From NCBI GenBank assembly GCA_934351255.1, contig CAKRJH010000010.1, forward strand, positions 30,308 through 94,307: a stretch of 64,000 nt of DNA, in the 5' to 3' direction. This document shows positions 55,356 through 64,000 of this stretch, one piece after another. A model generated the notes under the pieces. The model was not told where the DNA came from. It was given only the letters and a program-made list of their open reading frames with translations, and searched no databases. The position numbers and the translations under genes were made by a program. Numbering within the stretch: position 1 is the first letter of the stretch; each line of letters begins with the position of its first letter. Origin of the DNA: an uncultured Lachnospiraceae bacterium (GTDB lineage: Bacteria > Bacillota > Clostridia > Lachnospirales > Lachnospiraceae).

Positions 55356-56243
55356 ATGAAAACACAGTTTCGGCGATGGCATCCGTTCTGTCAGTTTTTA
55401 TATTTTGCGGAAGTGATCGGTATTTCAATGTTTGTCCGTCAGCCGGTGTTTCTGATCCTGTCCTTTCTGGGGGGCTTGTGCATGGCATTTTGTATCTCAC
55501 GGGATAAATTATGGAAGAGAATACGTTGCATCTATCTGCCGATGGTGGTATTGTCGATGGTGGTCAATCCGCTGTTTTCCCATGAGGGGATGACGATCCT
55601 GACCTATTTCCCGGATGGAAATCCATTGACGGCGGAATCTTTGTTCTACGGATTGTTTATGGGCGTGATGCTTGGGGCCGTGCTTCTGTGGTTCTTTTCC
55701 TTTCAGGAGGAAATGACCTGGGACAGGCTTCAGTGTGTGACCGGCATCTTCCTTCCGGCGGTGGCTCTGATGATGTCCATGGTGCTTCGGTTTATTCCGG
55801 AATTTCGCAGACAGGCGGGCCGGATGATGGAAGCACGGACATCGCTGAAAACAGGGGGGCCGGGTAGAGGCAGGTTTCGGCTCCTGTCACGTGGGATCCA
55901 GGTGTTTTCCGGGCTGGTCACCTGGTCCTTTGAACACTCGATCCAGCGGTCGGACAGCATGCGTGCCCGCGGGTATGGTCTGCCGCGCAGAAGCCGGTAC
56001 CGGATTTTTGTATGGGGTGCAGCAGATACAGTGCACACAGTGGTTCTGGCCGGTCTCGGGATGGTACTGTGGTTTTGTCAGAGATATGGAGATTCCGGAT
56101 ATCAGTATTATCCTTGGTTTCGTGTCAGCATGGGAGGTGTGGGAACGGCGGCGTGCGCAGTCTTTTTCCTGCTCTGCCTGTATCCTGTAATATCATGTAG
56201 TTTGGAGGAGCGCAGATGGAATTATTTGCAGTCGAAGATCTGA
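55356..56243 (+). CDS. ECF transporter T component
   Basis: A 295-residue membrane protein of the EcfT/CbiQ family with five or six spans. The coupling-helix motif SMRARGYG lies near 208, where the Ala-Arg-Gly contacts the ATPase. I use the ATG at 55356, behind AAAGGAGGGG, rather than the in-frame ATG at 55335. Its end overlaps the ATPase gene by 28 nt. It couples ATP hydrolysis to the substrate-binding S component. Confidence 0.9.
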   Translation: MKTQFRRWHPFCQFLYFAEVIGISMFVRQPVFLILSFLGGLCMAFCISRDKLWKRIRCIYLPMVVLSMVVNPLFSHEGMTILTYFPDGNPLTAESLFYGLFMGVMLGAVLLWFFSFQEEMTWDRLQCVTGIFLPAVALMMSMVLRFIPEFRRQAGRMMEARTSLKTGGPGRGRFRLLSRGIQVFSGLVTWSFEHSIQRSDSMRARGYGLPRRSRYRIFVWGAADTVHTVVLAGLGMVLWFCQRYGDSGYQYYPWFRVSMGGVGTAACAVFFLLCLYPVISCSLEERRWNYLQSKI

Positions 56244-57826
56244 GTTTTACATATGCCGGCAGTGATAATGTGACACTGGATCATGTGAACCTGTCTGTCG
56301 AAGAAGGAGAATGTCTTTTGCTCTGCGGAAGATCCGGGTGCGGTAAGACGACATTGCTCAGGCAGCTTAAGACCGTACTTGCCCCACAGGGGCACCGGTC
56401 AGGCCGTGTGCTCTATGACGGAATGGGACTGGATCAGGTGTCCATGCGAAGACAGACACAGCAGATCGGTTTTGTGCTGCAGGATCCGGCGGATCAGATC
56501 GTGACAGACCGTGTGTGGCATGAATTGGCTTTTGGGCTGGAAAATCTGGGATATTCCCAGAAAGAAATGCAGATGCGTATCGCGGAAATGGCACATTTCT
56601 TCGGAATTGCAGATTGGTTTTACCATGATACAGCCAGTCTGTCAGGAGGACAGAAACAACTTCTGAATCTGGCATCGGTCATGGTTCTGTCTCCCAGGGT
56701 GCTGATCCTGGATGAGCCGACAGCACAGTTGGATCCGGTGGCGGCGGAGGAGTTTTTTCATATTCTGGAAAAGATCCGAAAAGAACTCGGGACGACCATA
56801 GTGATGACGGAACACCGTCTGGAATCAGTCTGTTCTCTGGCGGATCGCATGGTGGTGTTGGAAGCGGGACATGTTCTGTGTCAGGGCAGTCCGGGAGATG
56901 TGATCCGCTCTCTGGCCGGACACCCCTATTTTGTCTCCATGCCGGTAGTGTCGCAGATTGCCACAGTTTTGACACCACAGGAAGACAAAATACCATTGAA
57001 TGTCTGGGAGGCCAGACAGTATATGAAGAAATATCAGACACAGTTTGACCCGGAACGTGCCGGACAGGCGTGCGCAGGTGATCTGCCGGGTGTGACGGAA
57101 GATCCGGTGCTCACTGCGAAGGGAATATGGTTTCGGTATACCAGAGAGGGCGAGGACATCCTCCGCGAATGGAAGTTTTCCCTGCCGGGAGGAGCAGTCA
57201 CCTGTATCCTGGGTGGCAATGGATGTGGCAAGTCCACCCTGCTCAAGGTACTTGCCGGGACGGTCCGTGCCTATCGGGGCAGAGTGAAAACATTGGCCGG
57301 GATCGGGCTTCTTCCGCAGGATCCGCAGCTTCTTTTTGTGAAGGACTGTGTCAGAGACGAACTTCTTGACACCTGGCAGGGAGATCCCGGAGAGGAATTG
57401 GAACAGGAAGAACTGCTGCAGCTTCTGGGAATCATCCCCTTGCTGGACCGGCATCCGTATGATCTGAGTGCAGGGGAACAACAGCGCACCGCACTGGCCA
57501 AGGTGCTGTTTACAAGACCGGAGATATTGCTGTTGGATGAGCCGACCAAGGGCTGTGACGGATATTACCGCCGGCAGATGGGACAGATCCTGAGGACATT
57601 ACAGGAACAGGGCATGACGATTCTGATCGTTTCTCATGATATGGAATTCTGTGGAGAATATGCGCAGTACTGCTGTATGTTATTTGACGGCCAGACGACC
57701 GGACTTGAGCCGGCACGTTGCTTTTTTGCAGACCGCAGTTTTTATACGACAGCCGCACGACGTATGACGAAGGGGTATCTGGAAGATGCAGTGACACGGG
57801 AGGATGTGATACGTTCATGGAGATAA
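56216..57826 (+). CDS. ECF transporter ATPase with two fused ABC domains
   Basis: A 536-residue protein containing both A subunits. Domain 1 has Walker A GRSGCGKTT near 39, signature LSGGQKQL near 142, and Walker B LILDEPTAQLD near 162. Domain 2 has GGNGCGKSTLL near 332, a degenerate signature LSAGEQQR near 419, and LLLDEPTKGCD near 440. Fusion of two ATPases is common for single-substrate (group I) ECF systems. It overlaps the T and S genes. Confidence 0.92.
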   Translation: MELFAVEDLSFTYAGSDNVTLDHVNLSVEEGECLLLCGRSGCGKTTLLRQLKTVLAPQGHRSGRVLYDGMGLDQVSMRRQTQQIGFVLQDPADQIVTDRVWHELAFGLENLGYSQKEMQMRIAEMAHFFGIADWFYHDTASLSGGQKQLLNLASVMVLSPRVLILDEPTAQLDPVAAEEFFHILEKIRKELGTTIVMTEHRLESVCSLADRMVVLEAGHVLCQGSPGDVIRSLAGHPYFVSMPVVSQIATVLTPQEDKIPLNVWEARQYMKKYQTQFDPERAGQACAGDLPGVTEDPVLTAKGIWFRYTREGEDILREWKFSLPGGAVTCILGGNGCGKSTLLKVLAGTVRAYRGRVKTLAGIGLLPQDPQLLFVKDCVRDELLDTWQGDPGEELEQEELLQLLGIIPLLDRHPYDLSAGEQQRTALAKVLFTRPEILLLDEPTKGCDGYYRRQMGQILRTLQEQGMTILIVSHDMEFCGEYAQYCCMLFDGQTTGLEPARCFFADRSFYTTAARRMTKGYLEDAVTREDVIRSWR

Positions 57827-58614
57827 ATACAGAGCGCAGGAGAGTTCCCTGGGAGAGGGGACAGGCAGCATGGTACGGGGGAGGCTGCCGGCCGCCGGCC
57901 AGACGGGGACGTAAACTGGCATGGTGTCTGGCTGCATCTATACTTTGTGTGGTATGTATTGTACTGGGGATGAGACTGTGGCAGGACAGGAGATATTATC
58001 TGGTCAGCCTGTGTATGATCATCGTGGCCTGCGGGCCGTTTGTTATGTCATTTGAGGGGCGCCGTCCCCAGGCAAGGCAGCTGGTGGTGATCGCCGTGAT
58101 GGCGGCGTTGGGAATTGTCGGCCGAGCCGTATTCTACATGCTTCCGTTTGTCAAACCGACGATGGCTGTGGTGATCCTGGCCGGAATCTATCTCGGTCCG
58201 GAATCGGGCTTTTTTACCGGCGCACTGGCAGCATTTGGCTCCAATTATCTTTTTGGACAGGGGCCGTGGACACCGTGGCAGATGTTTGCCATGGGCATTG
58301 TGGGAGCGATCGCCGGGATCCTGTTTTTTTCGGAACGGTGGCAGGGAAGGAGCAGACCGGTCCGAAACCGGATCTGTATCAGTCTGTATGGATTTTTCAG
58401 TGTAGTGATCCTGTATGGCTTGCTTATGGATACGGCATCTGTTTTAATGTATACGGACCGATGCAGTCGAAGTCTGCTGCTTGCTTCCTATGCCAGCGGA
58501 CTTCCGGTCAATCTGATCCACGGGATCTCCACGTGTTGTTTCCTGTGGATCCTGGAGCCTTTTCTGGGACGTAAACTGCACCGCGTGCGGGTAAAGTATG
58601 ATTTGATTTCATAG
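57817..58614 (+). CDS. ECF transporter S component, possibly for cobalamin
   Basis: A 265-residue membrane protein with about seven hydrophobic segments after a basic N-terminus. The middle contains MLPFVKPTMAVVILAGIYLG and FGQGPWTPWQM, which recall the CblT/CbrT group of cobalamin S components. This substrate call rests on memory of the motif and on its neighbours. The ATG at 57817 is 10 nt inside the ATPase gene and follows GGGAGG. No cobalamin riboswitch is visible before the cluster. Confidence 0.78.
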   Translation: MEINTERRRVPWERGQAAWYGGGCRPPARRGRKLAWCLAASILCVVCIVLGMRLWQDRRYYLVSLCMIIVACGPFVMSFEGRRPQARQLVVIAVMAALGIVGRAVFYMLPFVKPTMAVVILAGIYLGPESGFFTGALAAFGSNYLFGQGPWTPWQMFAMGIVGAIAGILFFSERWQGRSRPVRNRICISLYGFFSVVILYGLLMDTASVLMYTDRCSRSLLLASYASGLPVNLIHGISTCCFLWILEPFLGRKLHRVRVKYDLIS

Positions 58615-58650
58615 AGGAAAGAGATACAATGTAGTGAGGAGAGAGAAGAA

Positions 58651-61600
58651 ATGGTAAGAGCAGCATGGAAAAAACGTAGTATTGTCTGGATCCTGATCCT
58701 GGCGATGATATGCCAGATGATCCCGGCATTTGGAATGGCACAGACTGCCGGCGCCAGTCAGAGTGCGGACAGCCAGTATGTCACATTTTCAATGGAGGGA
58801 TTGACGATCGGAGACGGATTTTATGTTCTGCCGACGAGATTATCCCGTCAGGAGATCGTGGATCTCTGGAAGACAAAACAGGGAGTGACGCTGGATCCCC
58901 GGAAGCTTACAGTGGCGCAGGCCACGTATGCGTTTCTGGAGAACGCCGGATTATCTGCCAATTACGGTGGGACGGGATATCGGGATCCCTCGTTTTATCT
59001 GAGGGGGATTTACGGCATTGGCACAAAAATAGCTCAGGTACCGGAGGCATTGAAGCAGGCCTATCAGGAGCGGACCGGACAGGAACTGGCTCTGGAGGAG
59101 CGTGCGGACGATGACCGGGATCTGGGAGAGTTTGATTTTACGGAACAGAGCGGCTGGATGATCACACTGGACGACTCATTCATCAGCGTGGGAGCAGGAA
59201 AGAGCAGTCTGCCACAGAATGGGGACTGCAGTATCCGCTGGATGTTTACGGTGGCCATGTATGGAGCGGATCTTGGCTCTGATTTTGAGGAGGAGCCGCT
59301 GATCAAGGCGGCTGACCGCCGGGAACTGTATGAACTGTATGCGGCAAGTGAACAGTACCTTGCCGCGAATCCGGATGTCAGCAAAGAAGTGAAAGAGGTC
59401 ATGGGAAGACTGGATGCCTCCCAGGAGGAGATCGATCAGGCTGCGGAAAAGATCCGGGATCTCTATCCGAAGGATGTGACATTGCAGATGCAGGATCCGG
59501 TGGAGAGTCTGTCTCTGACCGACGGGCAGGGAGAGAACATTGACCTTGGCGAATGTACCGAGGATGGATACCATCTGAATCTGAGGAAGGGGACGTACCG
59601 TCTGACCGGATATGCCTCCGATCAGACGGTTCTGGGATCTCTGGATCTGACGGTTGGCAGCAAGGACGAGCAGACTGCTTCTGTGCTGGCGGTGACCAAT
59701 ATCTATGAGACCCATGAGGGATGGAAAAGAGGCGTGGACTATACGGCTGCCGTTTCGGTGGATGGCAAGGACGGAACCGACCGTCATGCCACCGGGGGAA
59801 GCACCCCGGGCGATCCGGACCGCGGTGCGGTACTCTGTTATACCGGAGATACCGTCAATGTCCGGATGGATCCTCTGGAGCCAAGAAGCGATGAATACAC
59901 GACCAAGACAGTACGTCAGACTATGACTGAGTCTGATGATCTGTCCTTTGCGATCGCTTTGCCGCGCAAGGTGGAGCAGACAGTGACCGCGCCGGAGTAT
60001 GTGGATATGCAGGTGGGAACCCTGACCCGCTGTTTTGTGTATACCAATGTGACGCCGAAGAAGAAAGAGACTGCCAATGGCATGACTACCTGGAGCTATG
60101 AGCTGGCCGAGGGAGAACGTTACTATTACCGCGCAGCTGTTCCGGAGGGAAGATATGCGCAGGATGCGGTGACGTATACCAACTGGTTTGTGGCCGGACA
60201 GGATCAGGATGCGATCCGTGTCACGCTGGAGAATCTGCATATCGGAGATGCGGACCGTGACCGGGATACCGTGATCCGGGATTATTCTGCCAATGTGTAT
60301 GATGTGGCGGATCTGTATATGACGGTAGGTGCCGGTGGCGAGATGAACCTACAGAAAGGGCAGTCAAAGAATGTCAATGTGTTCAGAAACTGGCTGCCGG
60401 TCGAGAGTTATATGAATGCGCAGGCCGCCAGACCGGACTTCCATTATGAAGTGCTGGATCTGCAGGGAAAGCCATGCGACGATGTGATCCGGATCGACCA
60501 GAATCATGACAATTCCGGGGATGTGACGGTGCAGGGCGTTTCTGAGGGGACCGCGCTGGTTCTTGTGACATACGATGCATTGACCAATGAGGCCTCCGGC
60601 GGACAGGAAGGCGGCAAAGACCCGTTCTTTGGCGCAATCTGGCCGGAAAACACCGGAGTGTTTGTGGTAAACGTGGGACAGAGCGATGCCACGATCGACA
60701 CAGGGCTGGATCTGGACAGCGAACTGGATGTTTTGTATTATTCGCAGGATGAGGATGGCGCAACATGCCGTTTCACGCCACAAAGCGGTGTGACCGTCAG
60801 CGTGGCAAGACCGGTGGTCACAGACCATGAGAGTTATGCCGGCTTTACCACAGAAGGGGTCGAGACGGACAAGGACGGCGAGGTTACGGTCTCAGGGTTG
60901 GTGGAAGGCACCAACATCCTCCGGTTTGAACAGGGAGGCAGGGCCGTGTATCGGACGGTACGTGCAAAACAGGTAACGATGACCTATGAGTACCAGTCTG
61001 CTACAGGTGCTTCGATCAAAGCGAGTCAGATCAAGCCGGGAGATAAGGTGATCGTGACATTTGGCCGGGATATTTCCGGAAATACAAAGAAACGCTGTGG
61101 CGGGGTGTATCTGCCTGCCAACAAGTTCTCGGGGGTCTATAACATGTCCGGGGCGATCCAGTACCGGGATTCCTTTGGACATGTCTTTACCGGGGAGTCA
61201 GTTCAGTATGATTTTTCATCCAATGCAAAGGCTCAGCGAATCGTCATCACGATCCCGGAGGATATGGACCGGTTCAGCTATGATCTGACCGGTTCGGTGC
61301 TGGAATCCGGGTATGGATCTGCGTTTGGAAGCCATCGGAAGGTGACGTACCGGAAGGGAAGGGATGCAGACTTTACCGCATCACGTCAGAGTCAAAACAT
61401 GGCATGTCTTCCATCCATCCATATTGAGATTCCGGGCGGCAGCAAGACGGTTCATGTCAAGGTGACCGATTACATTGCCGGGGGGACCGGATTGACCGGT
61501 GCCAGCAAGACAGGCCTGGTGCTGCAGGAGGATGTCCAGGCCGCCAATGTCCAGGAGGCGCTGGAGAGTGCCTGCAATGCTGCGGGAGTACGTCTCCAGA

Positions 61601-62583
61601 TCAAAGATGGCAGCGTTGTCCGGATCGGCAGTCTGGAATCCGAAAGCGGGAATACGCAGTCGGGCTGGATGATGGATTTGGGTGGAAGTCCCGTGACGGA
61701 TCTGAGAGGATTGTCTGTGGCACAGGGAGATTTTCTGAATGTCGCGTATACGCTGAATGGTGGACTGGACATTGCGGCTGCGAACACAGGACTTCCTACA
61801 CTCAGACAGCTTGAGATCGGAGGACAGATCTTCCGGTTTGACCGGGTGGCCGATGGGGACGACTGGACCTATCTGGTCAATCAGGGTGCTTTGGGCGGAA
61901 AGGGAACATCTGAGGATCCGTTTGTCATTCAGGTATCCCTGGATGCGTCAGATGTCCGGGCTTCTCTGGATGTCTCTGCATCTACCGTAGCAGACAGCCA
62001 TTACGTGACGGTTCAGGGCCTTCGCGACAGCATGGGCTGCGAGGACGAGATGCAGATTACACTGTCTACAGAGGATGGACGCAGGAGCTGTTACCGTGTT
62101 GTGACGACCAGACAGAAGGCTGCGGAACCTGTGACCGGTCCGGTGATCACACCGATCGGTACGATACCGCCACAGAATGCCAGCGGTGGTGCTGTCAAAT
62201 ACTATGTCGGAAAGCGGATCACGATCAAATCCAGCAAGAATCAGTATGTCATCACGAATATTTACGGAAAACATCCGGAAGTGTCTTACCTGAGAAATAC
62301 CAATACATCGATCAGAAAGATTGTCATTCCAAAGACGATCCGGTATGCGGGAAAGACATGGCGGGTGACCGGCATTGCCAAGACGGCGTTCCAGAAGAAC
62401 AAGAAGTTAGCCAGGGTGGAAGTGAAGTCCATCTATCTGAAGAAGGCGCGCATCAACAAAAAGGCATTTACCGGAATCAAGAAGAGTGCTGTGGTGAGGA
62501 TCACGAAAAAGAAATACAAGACCTACCGCAGCTGGTTCCTGAAAAAGGGACTGAAAAAGAAGTCAAAGATCAAAAAGTTATAA
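58651..62583 (+). CDS. large surface protein with DUF4430-like segments and Lys-rich tail
   Basis: A 1310-residue secreted protein. A signal peptide covers about 1-36. A first DUF4430-like region lies near 40-215, with SGWMITLDDSFISVGAG near 168. Several beta-sandwich segments follow. A second DUF4430-like region lies near 955-1035 (SGWMMDLGGSPVTDLRG). The last 125 residues are a basic LRR_5-like tail (VTGIAKTAFQKNKKLARVEV), similar to that of the protein at 23005-25524, and may bind the cell wall. The gene begins 36 nt after the S component, so it probably aids capture of the same ligand. Confidence 0.8.
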   Translation: MVRAAWKKRSIVWILILAMICQMIPAFGMAQTAGASQSADSQYVTFSMEGLTIGDGFYVLPTRLSRQEIVDLWKTKQGVTLDPRKLTVAQATYAFLENAGLSANYGGTGYRDPSFYLRGIYGIGTKIAQVPEALKQAYQERTGQELALEERADDDRDLGEFDFTEQSGWMITLDDSFISVGAGKSSLPQNGDCSIRWMFTVAMYGADLGSDFEEEPLIKAADRRELYELYAASEQYLAANPDVSKEVKEVMGRLDASQEEIDQAAEKIRDLYPKDVTLQMQDPVESLSLTDGQGENIDLGECTEDGYHLNLRKGTYRLTGYASDQTVLGSLDLTVGSKDEQTASVLAVTNIYETHEGWKRGVDYTAAVSVDGKDGTDRHATGGSTPGDPDRGAVLCYTGDTVNVRMDPLEPRSDEYTTKTVRQTMTESDDLSFAIALPRKVEQTVTAPEYVDMQVGTLTRCFVYTNVTPKKKETANGMTTWSYELAEGERYYYRAAVPEGRYAQDAVTYTNWFVAGQDQDAIRVTLENLHIGDADRDRDTVIRDYSANVYDVADLYMTVGAGGEMNLQKGQSKNVNVFRNWLPVESYMNAQAARPDFHYEVLDLQGKPCDDVIRIDQNHDNSGDVTVQGVSEGTALVLVTYDALTNEASGGQEGGKDPFFGAIWPENTGVFVVNVGQSDATIDTGLDLDSELDVLYYSQDEDGATCRFTPQSGVTVSVARPVVTDHESYAGFTTEGVETDKDGEVTVSGLVEGTNILRFEQGGRAVYRTVRAKQVTMTYEYQSATGASIKASQIKPGDKVIVTFGRDISGNTKKRCGGVYLPANKFSGVYNMSGAIQYRDSFGHVFTGESVQYDFSSNAKAQRIVITIPEDMDRFSYDLTGSVLESGYGSAFGSHRKVTYRKGRDADFTASRQSQNMACLPSIHIEIPGGSKTVHVKVTDYIAGGTGLTGASKTGLVLQEDVQAANVQEALESACNAAGVRLQIKDGSVVRIGSLESESGNTQSGWMMDLGGSPVTDLRGLSVAQGDFLNVAYTLNGGLDIAAANTGLPTLRQLEIGGQIFRFDRVADGDDWTYLVNQGALGGKGTSEDPFVIQVSLDASDVRASLDVSASTVADSHYVTVQGLRDSMGCEDEMQITLSTEDGRRSCYRVVTTRQKAAEPVTGPVITPIGTIPPQNASGGAVKYYVGKRITIKSSKNQYVITNIYGKHPEVSYLRNTNTSIRKIVIPKTIRYAGKTWRVTGIAKTAFQKNKKLARVEVKSIYLKKARINKKAFTGIKKSAVVRITKKKYKTYRSWFLKKGLKKKSKIKKL

Positions 62584-62600
62584 GAGACGGGTCAAGGAGT

Positions 62601-62637
62601 CACCTCCGGAAGCATATACTTTTCCGGAGGTGATTTT
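62601..62637 (+). promoter_or_regulatory. terminator-like hairpin that contains the next gene's ribosome binding site
   Basis: CACCTCCGGA (62601-62610) pairs exactly with TCCGGAGGTG (62623-62632), followed by ATTTTTT. The 3' arm holds GGAGGTGA, the only ribosome binding site for the TTG at 62638. One structure could therefore both stop transcription and hide the start of the subtilisin-like gene. Confidence 0.75.
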
Positions 62638-63966
62638 TTGCGTGCATTGATCCGATATGTGGGGGATGAACAGGAACTGATCCGGCGGTATCCCGGGATA
62701 CGCTTCTGGATCCTTTTGCTGCAGTTTGCCATTGCAGAGGGGGATGACGAGGCGGTTCGCAGACTGGCGAAAGACAGGCAGGTGTTGTATGAGGAGGCGT
62801 CCTTTCCAATCTATCCGCAGCCACTGTGGAGCAGTGAAGATATCTGTGGAGCGATTCTGATGTTATCTGAGGAATACGGGGGCTATGGACTGACGGGCCA
62901 GGGCGTGGCCGTGGGAATTGTAGATGAGGGAGATCATGGACGTCAGGTCGGGGCAGTGGTGCGCCAGATCGCACCGGGAGCACGGATCCTGCAGTGGAAT
63001 GCCAGCCTGGGAGGCGATGTCTTCGCAAACAGTACAGAGGTCATCCTGGGAGTGGATACGTTGGTGAGACAGGCGATAAGTGAGAATGTTCCACTGGTGA
63101 TCAATCTGAGCCTGGGAACCAGTATGGGAGCGCATGATGGCCAGTCCATGTTTGAGACCTATCTGAAAGGAGTTGGGGTTCTGGGGAGAAATCTGATCGT
63201 GGTATCAGCGGGAAATGAGGGGGATGCCGGACATCATGCCTCTATGGATATAACGACAGGGGAGCAGTTCCGGCAGTTCCGTGTGGGGCCGGAGGTGAGT
63301 GATCTGGAACTGCAGATCTGGTACTCTTCCCTGGATCGGTTGTTCTGGACACTTCTGGATCCCCGGGGGAATCCGGCAGAACAGCGAGCGGTGCAGCTCG
63401 GCCCGACACCGTATCAGAGCAGGACGGGATTTCGCGTCAGGTTCCCAGGCGCTGTGACGCCGGGAATATGGAGTGTACGGGCCGTTCCAAAGTCTGTCAG
63501 AGAGGGGAGAGTAGATCTGTGGCTGCCCTCGCAGGATGCCATTGGAAAGGAGACCCGCTTTCTGATCCCAGACCCGGAGGGAACGGTCACTCTGCCGGGA
63601 ACGATCCCGGAGGTGCTGACTGTCGGGGCGTACGACAGCCAGCGAAGACAGGTGGCACCATTTTCCGGGAGAGGGCAGGAAGACTGGTGTGCAGTCAAGC
63701 CGGATCTGATCGCACCGGGAGTGGATCTGACCACAGATCTGACAGGGGAAGCGTTGACCGGGACTTCCTTTTCGGCTCCGGTGGTGTCGGCGGCAGCCGC
63801 ACTGTGTATGGAGTGGGGAATCGTGAGGGGAAATGACGCTTATCTGTACGGGCAGAAACTGAAGATGTTTCTGCTGCGGGGAAGCCGGCCGCTGGCGGGA
63901 AGTGTGTCACCAAATGTTCAGGAGGGATGGGGACGACTCTGTTTGGAAAGTAGTCTGCCAGATTAA
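62638..63966 (+). CDS. subtilisin-like S8 family protein, shortened catalytic core
   Basis: A 442-residue protein of the clostridial Csp-like S8 family with no signal peptide. The serine is S377 in LTGTSFSAP and the oxyanion residue is N193 in SAGNEGD. The Asp and His regions are fused into GIVDEGDHGRQVG, with D96, D99 and H100. Normal family members have tens of residues between the Asp and the His. Activity is therefore doubtful, as in C. difficile CspA and CspC pseudoproteases. The start is TTG at 62638. A jelly-roll-like insert (about 205-330) lies between N193 and S377. Confidence 0.85.
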   Translation: MRALIRYVGDEQELIRRYPGIRFWILLLQFAIAEGDDEAVRRLAKDRQVLYEEASFPIYPQPLWSSEDICGAILMLSEEYGGYGLTGQGVAVGIVDEGDHGRQVGAVVRQIAPGARILQWNASLGGDVFANSTEVILGVDTLVRQAISENVPLVINLSLGTSMGAHDGQSMFETYLKGVGVLGRNLIVVSAGNEGDAGHHASMDITTGEQFRQFRVGPEVSDLELQIWYSSLDRLFWTLLDPRGNPAEQRAVQLGPTPYQSRTGFRVRFPGAVTPGIWSVRAVPKSVREGRVDLWLPSQDAIGKETRFLIPDPEGTVTLPGTIPEVLTVGAYDSQRRQVAPFSGRGQEDWCAVKPDLIAPGVDLTTDLTGEALTGTSFSAPVVSAAAALCMEWGIVRGNDAYLYGQKLKMFLLRGSRPLAGSVSPNVQEGWGRLCLESSLPD

Positions 63967-63970
63967 AATA

Positions 63971-63998
63971 TTGTATTTATAGAAAAATATGCTATGAT
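63971..63998 (+). promoter_or_regulatory. possible promoter of a gene beyond the window
   Basis: TTGTAT (63971-63976), a 16-bp spacer and TATGAT (63993-63998). Confidence 0.4.
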
Positions 63999-64000
63999 AT

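Overview
The window comes from a Gram-positive anaerobe of the Clostridia, most likely Lachnospiraceae. The signs are a T-box before tyrS, strong AGGAGG ribosome binding sites, PolC, L31 with four Zn-binding cysteines, DUF1385-prmC-prfA, FeoA/FeoB with a FeoB-associated Cys-rich peptide, a CotH surface protein with a BspA-like tail, and ECF transport. There is no rRNA, tRNA or CRISPR. Most of the window is ordinary core chromosome.

Layout. 1-4.5 kb: T-box and tyrS (+), then DUF4364, radical SAM and malic enzyme genes (-). 4.6-12.4 kb: rho with a long Asn/Gln-rich insert, rpmE, DUF1385, prmC, prfA, a TrmH-type methylase, NfeD and SPFH proteins. 12.4-17.4 kb: argF, birA, a small unknown protein, coaX, dus and a polysaccharide deacetylase. 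17.4-20.5 kb: the feo locus (-), with a DtxR/IdeR-like operator at its promoter. 20.7-28.1 kb: GH3 glycosidase, CotH surface protein, ROK glucokinase, CDF transporter and dtd. 28.2-40.3 kb: a second deacetylase, then pyrH-frr-uppS-cdsA-dxr-rseP-ispG-polC. 40.5-45.4 kb: ppk1 and ppx (-), queA (+).

45.4-52 kb is the most unusual part. A gene for a SpoIID-like protein with a peptidoglycan-binding tail is cut in two. Its C-terminal part lies at 45456-46220 and its N-terminal part at 51944-51456, both on the minus strand, about 5.2 kb apart. Joining the parts at a shared GGGG restores an uninterrupted frame of 417 codons. The intervening DNA carries a palindromic repeat array, an acyltransferase/DUF6320/alpha-beta hydrolase trio, a small coupled ORF and two short serine recombinases at the right edge. 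The inner ends are imperfect inverted repeats, as expected of the two halves of an attP site. Sequences resembling sigma-E/sigma-K promoters precede both the recombinase operon and the split gene. The whole resembles a skin-type element that could be removed during sporulation to rebuild the gene. That reading is inferred, but the in-frame reconstruction is seen directly.

52-64 kb: dut, then a cluster joining an intrinsic-factor-like alpha-toroid surface protein, a DUF4430 lipoprotein, ECF T, fused A-A and S components, a 1310-residue surface protein with DUF4430-like segments, and a shortened subtilisin-like protein whose ribosome binding site lies inside a terminator-like hairpin. The toroid/DUF4430 pairing is that of the mammalian B12 carriers, so a corrinoid capture and uptake system is the leading idea.
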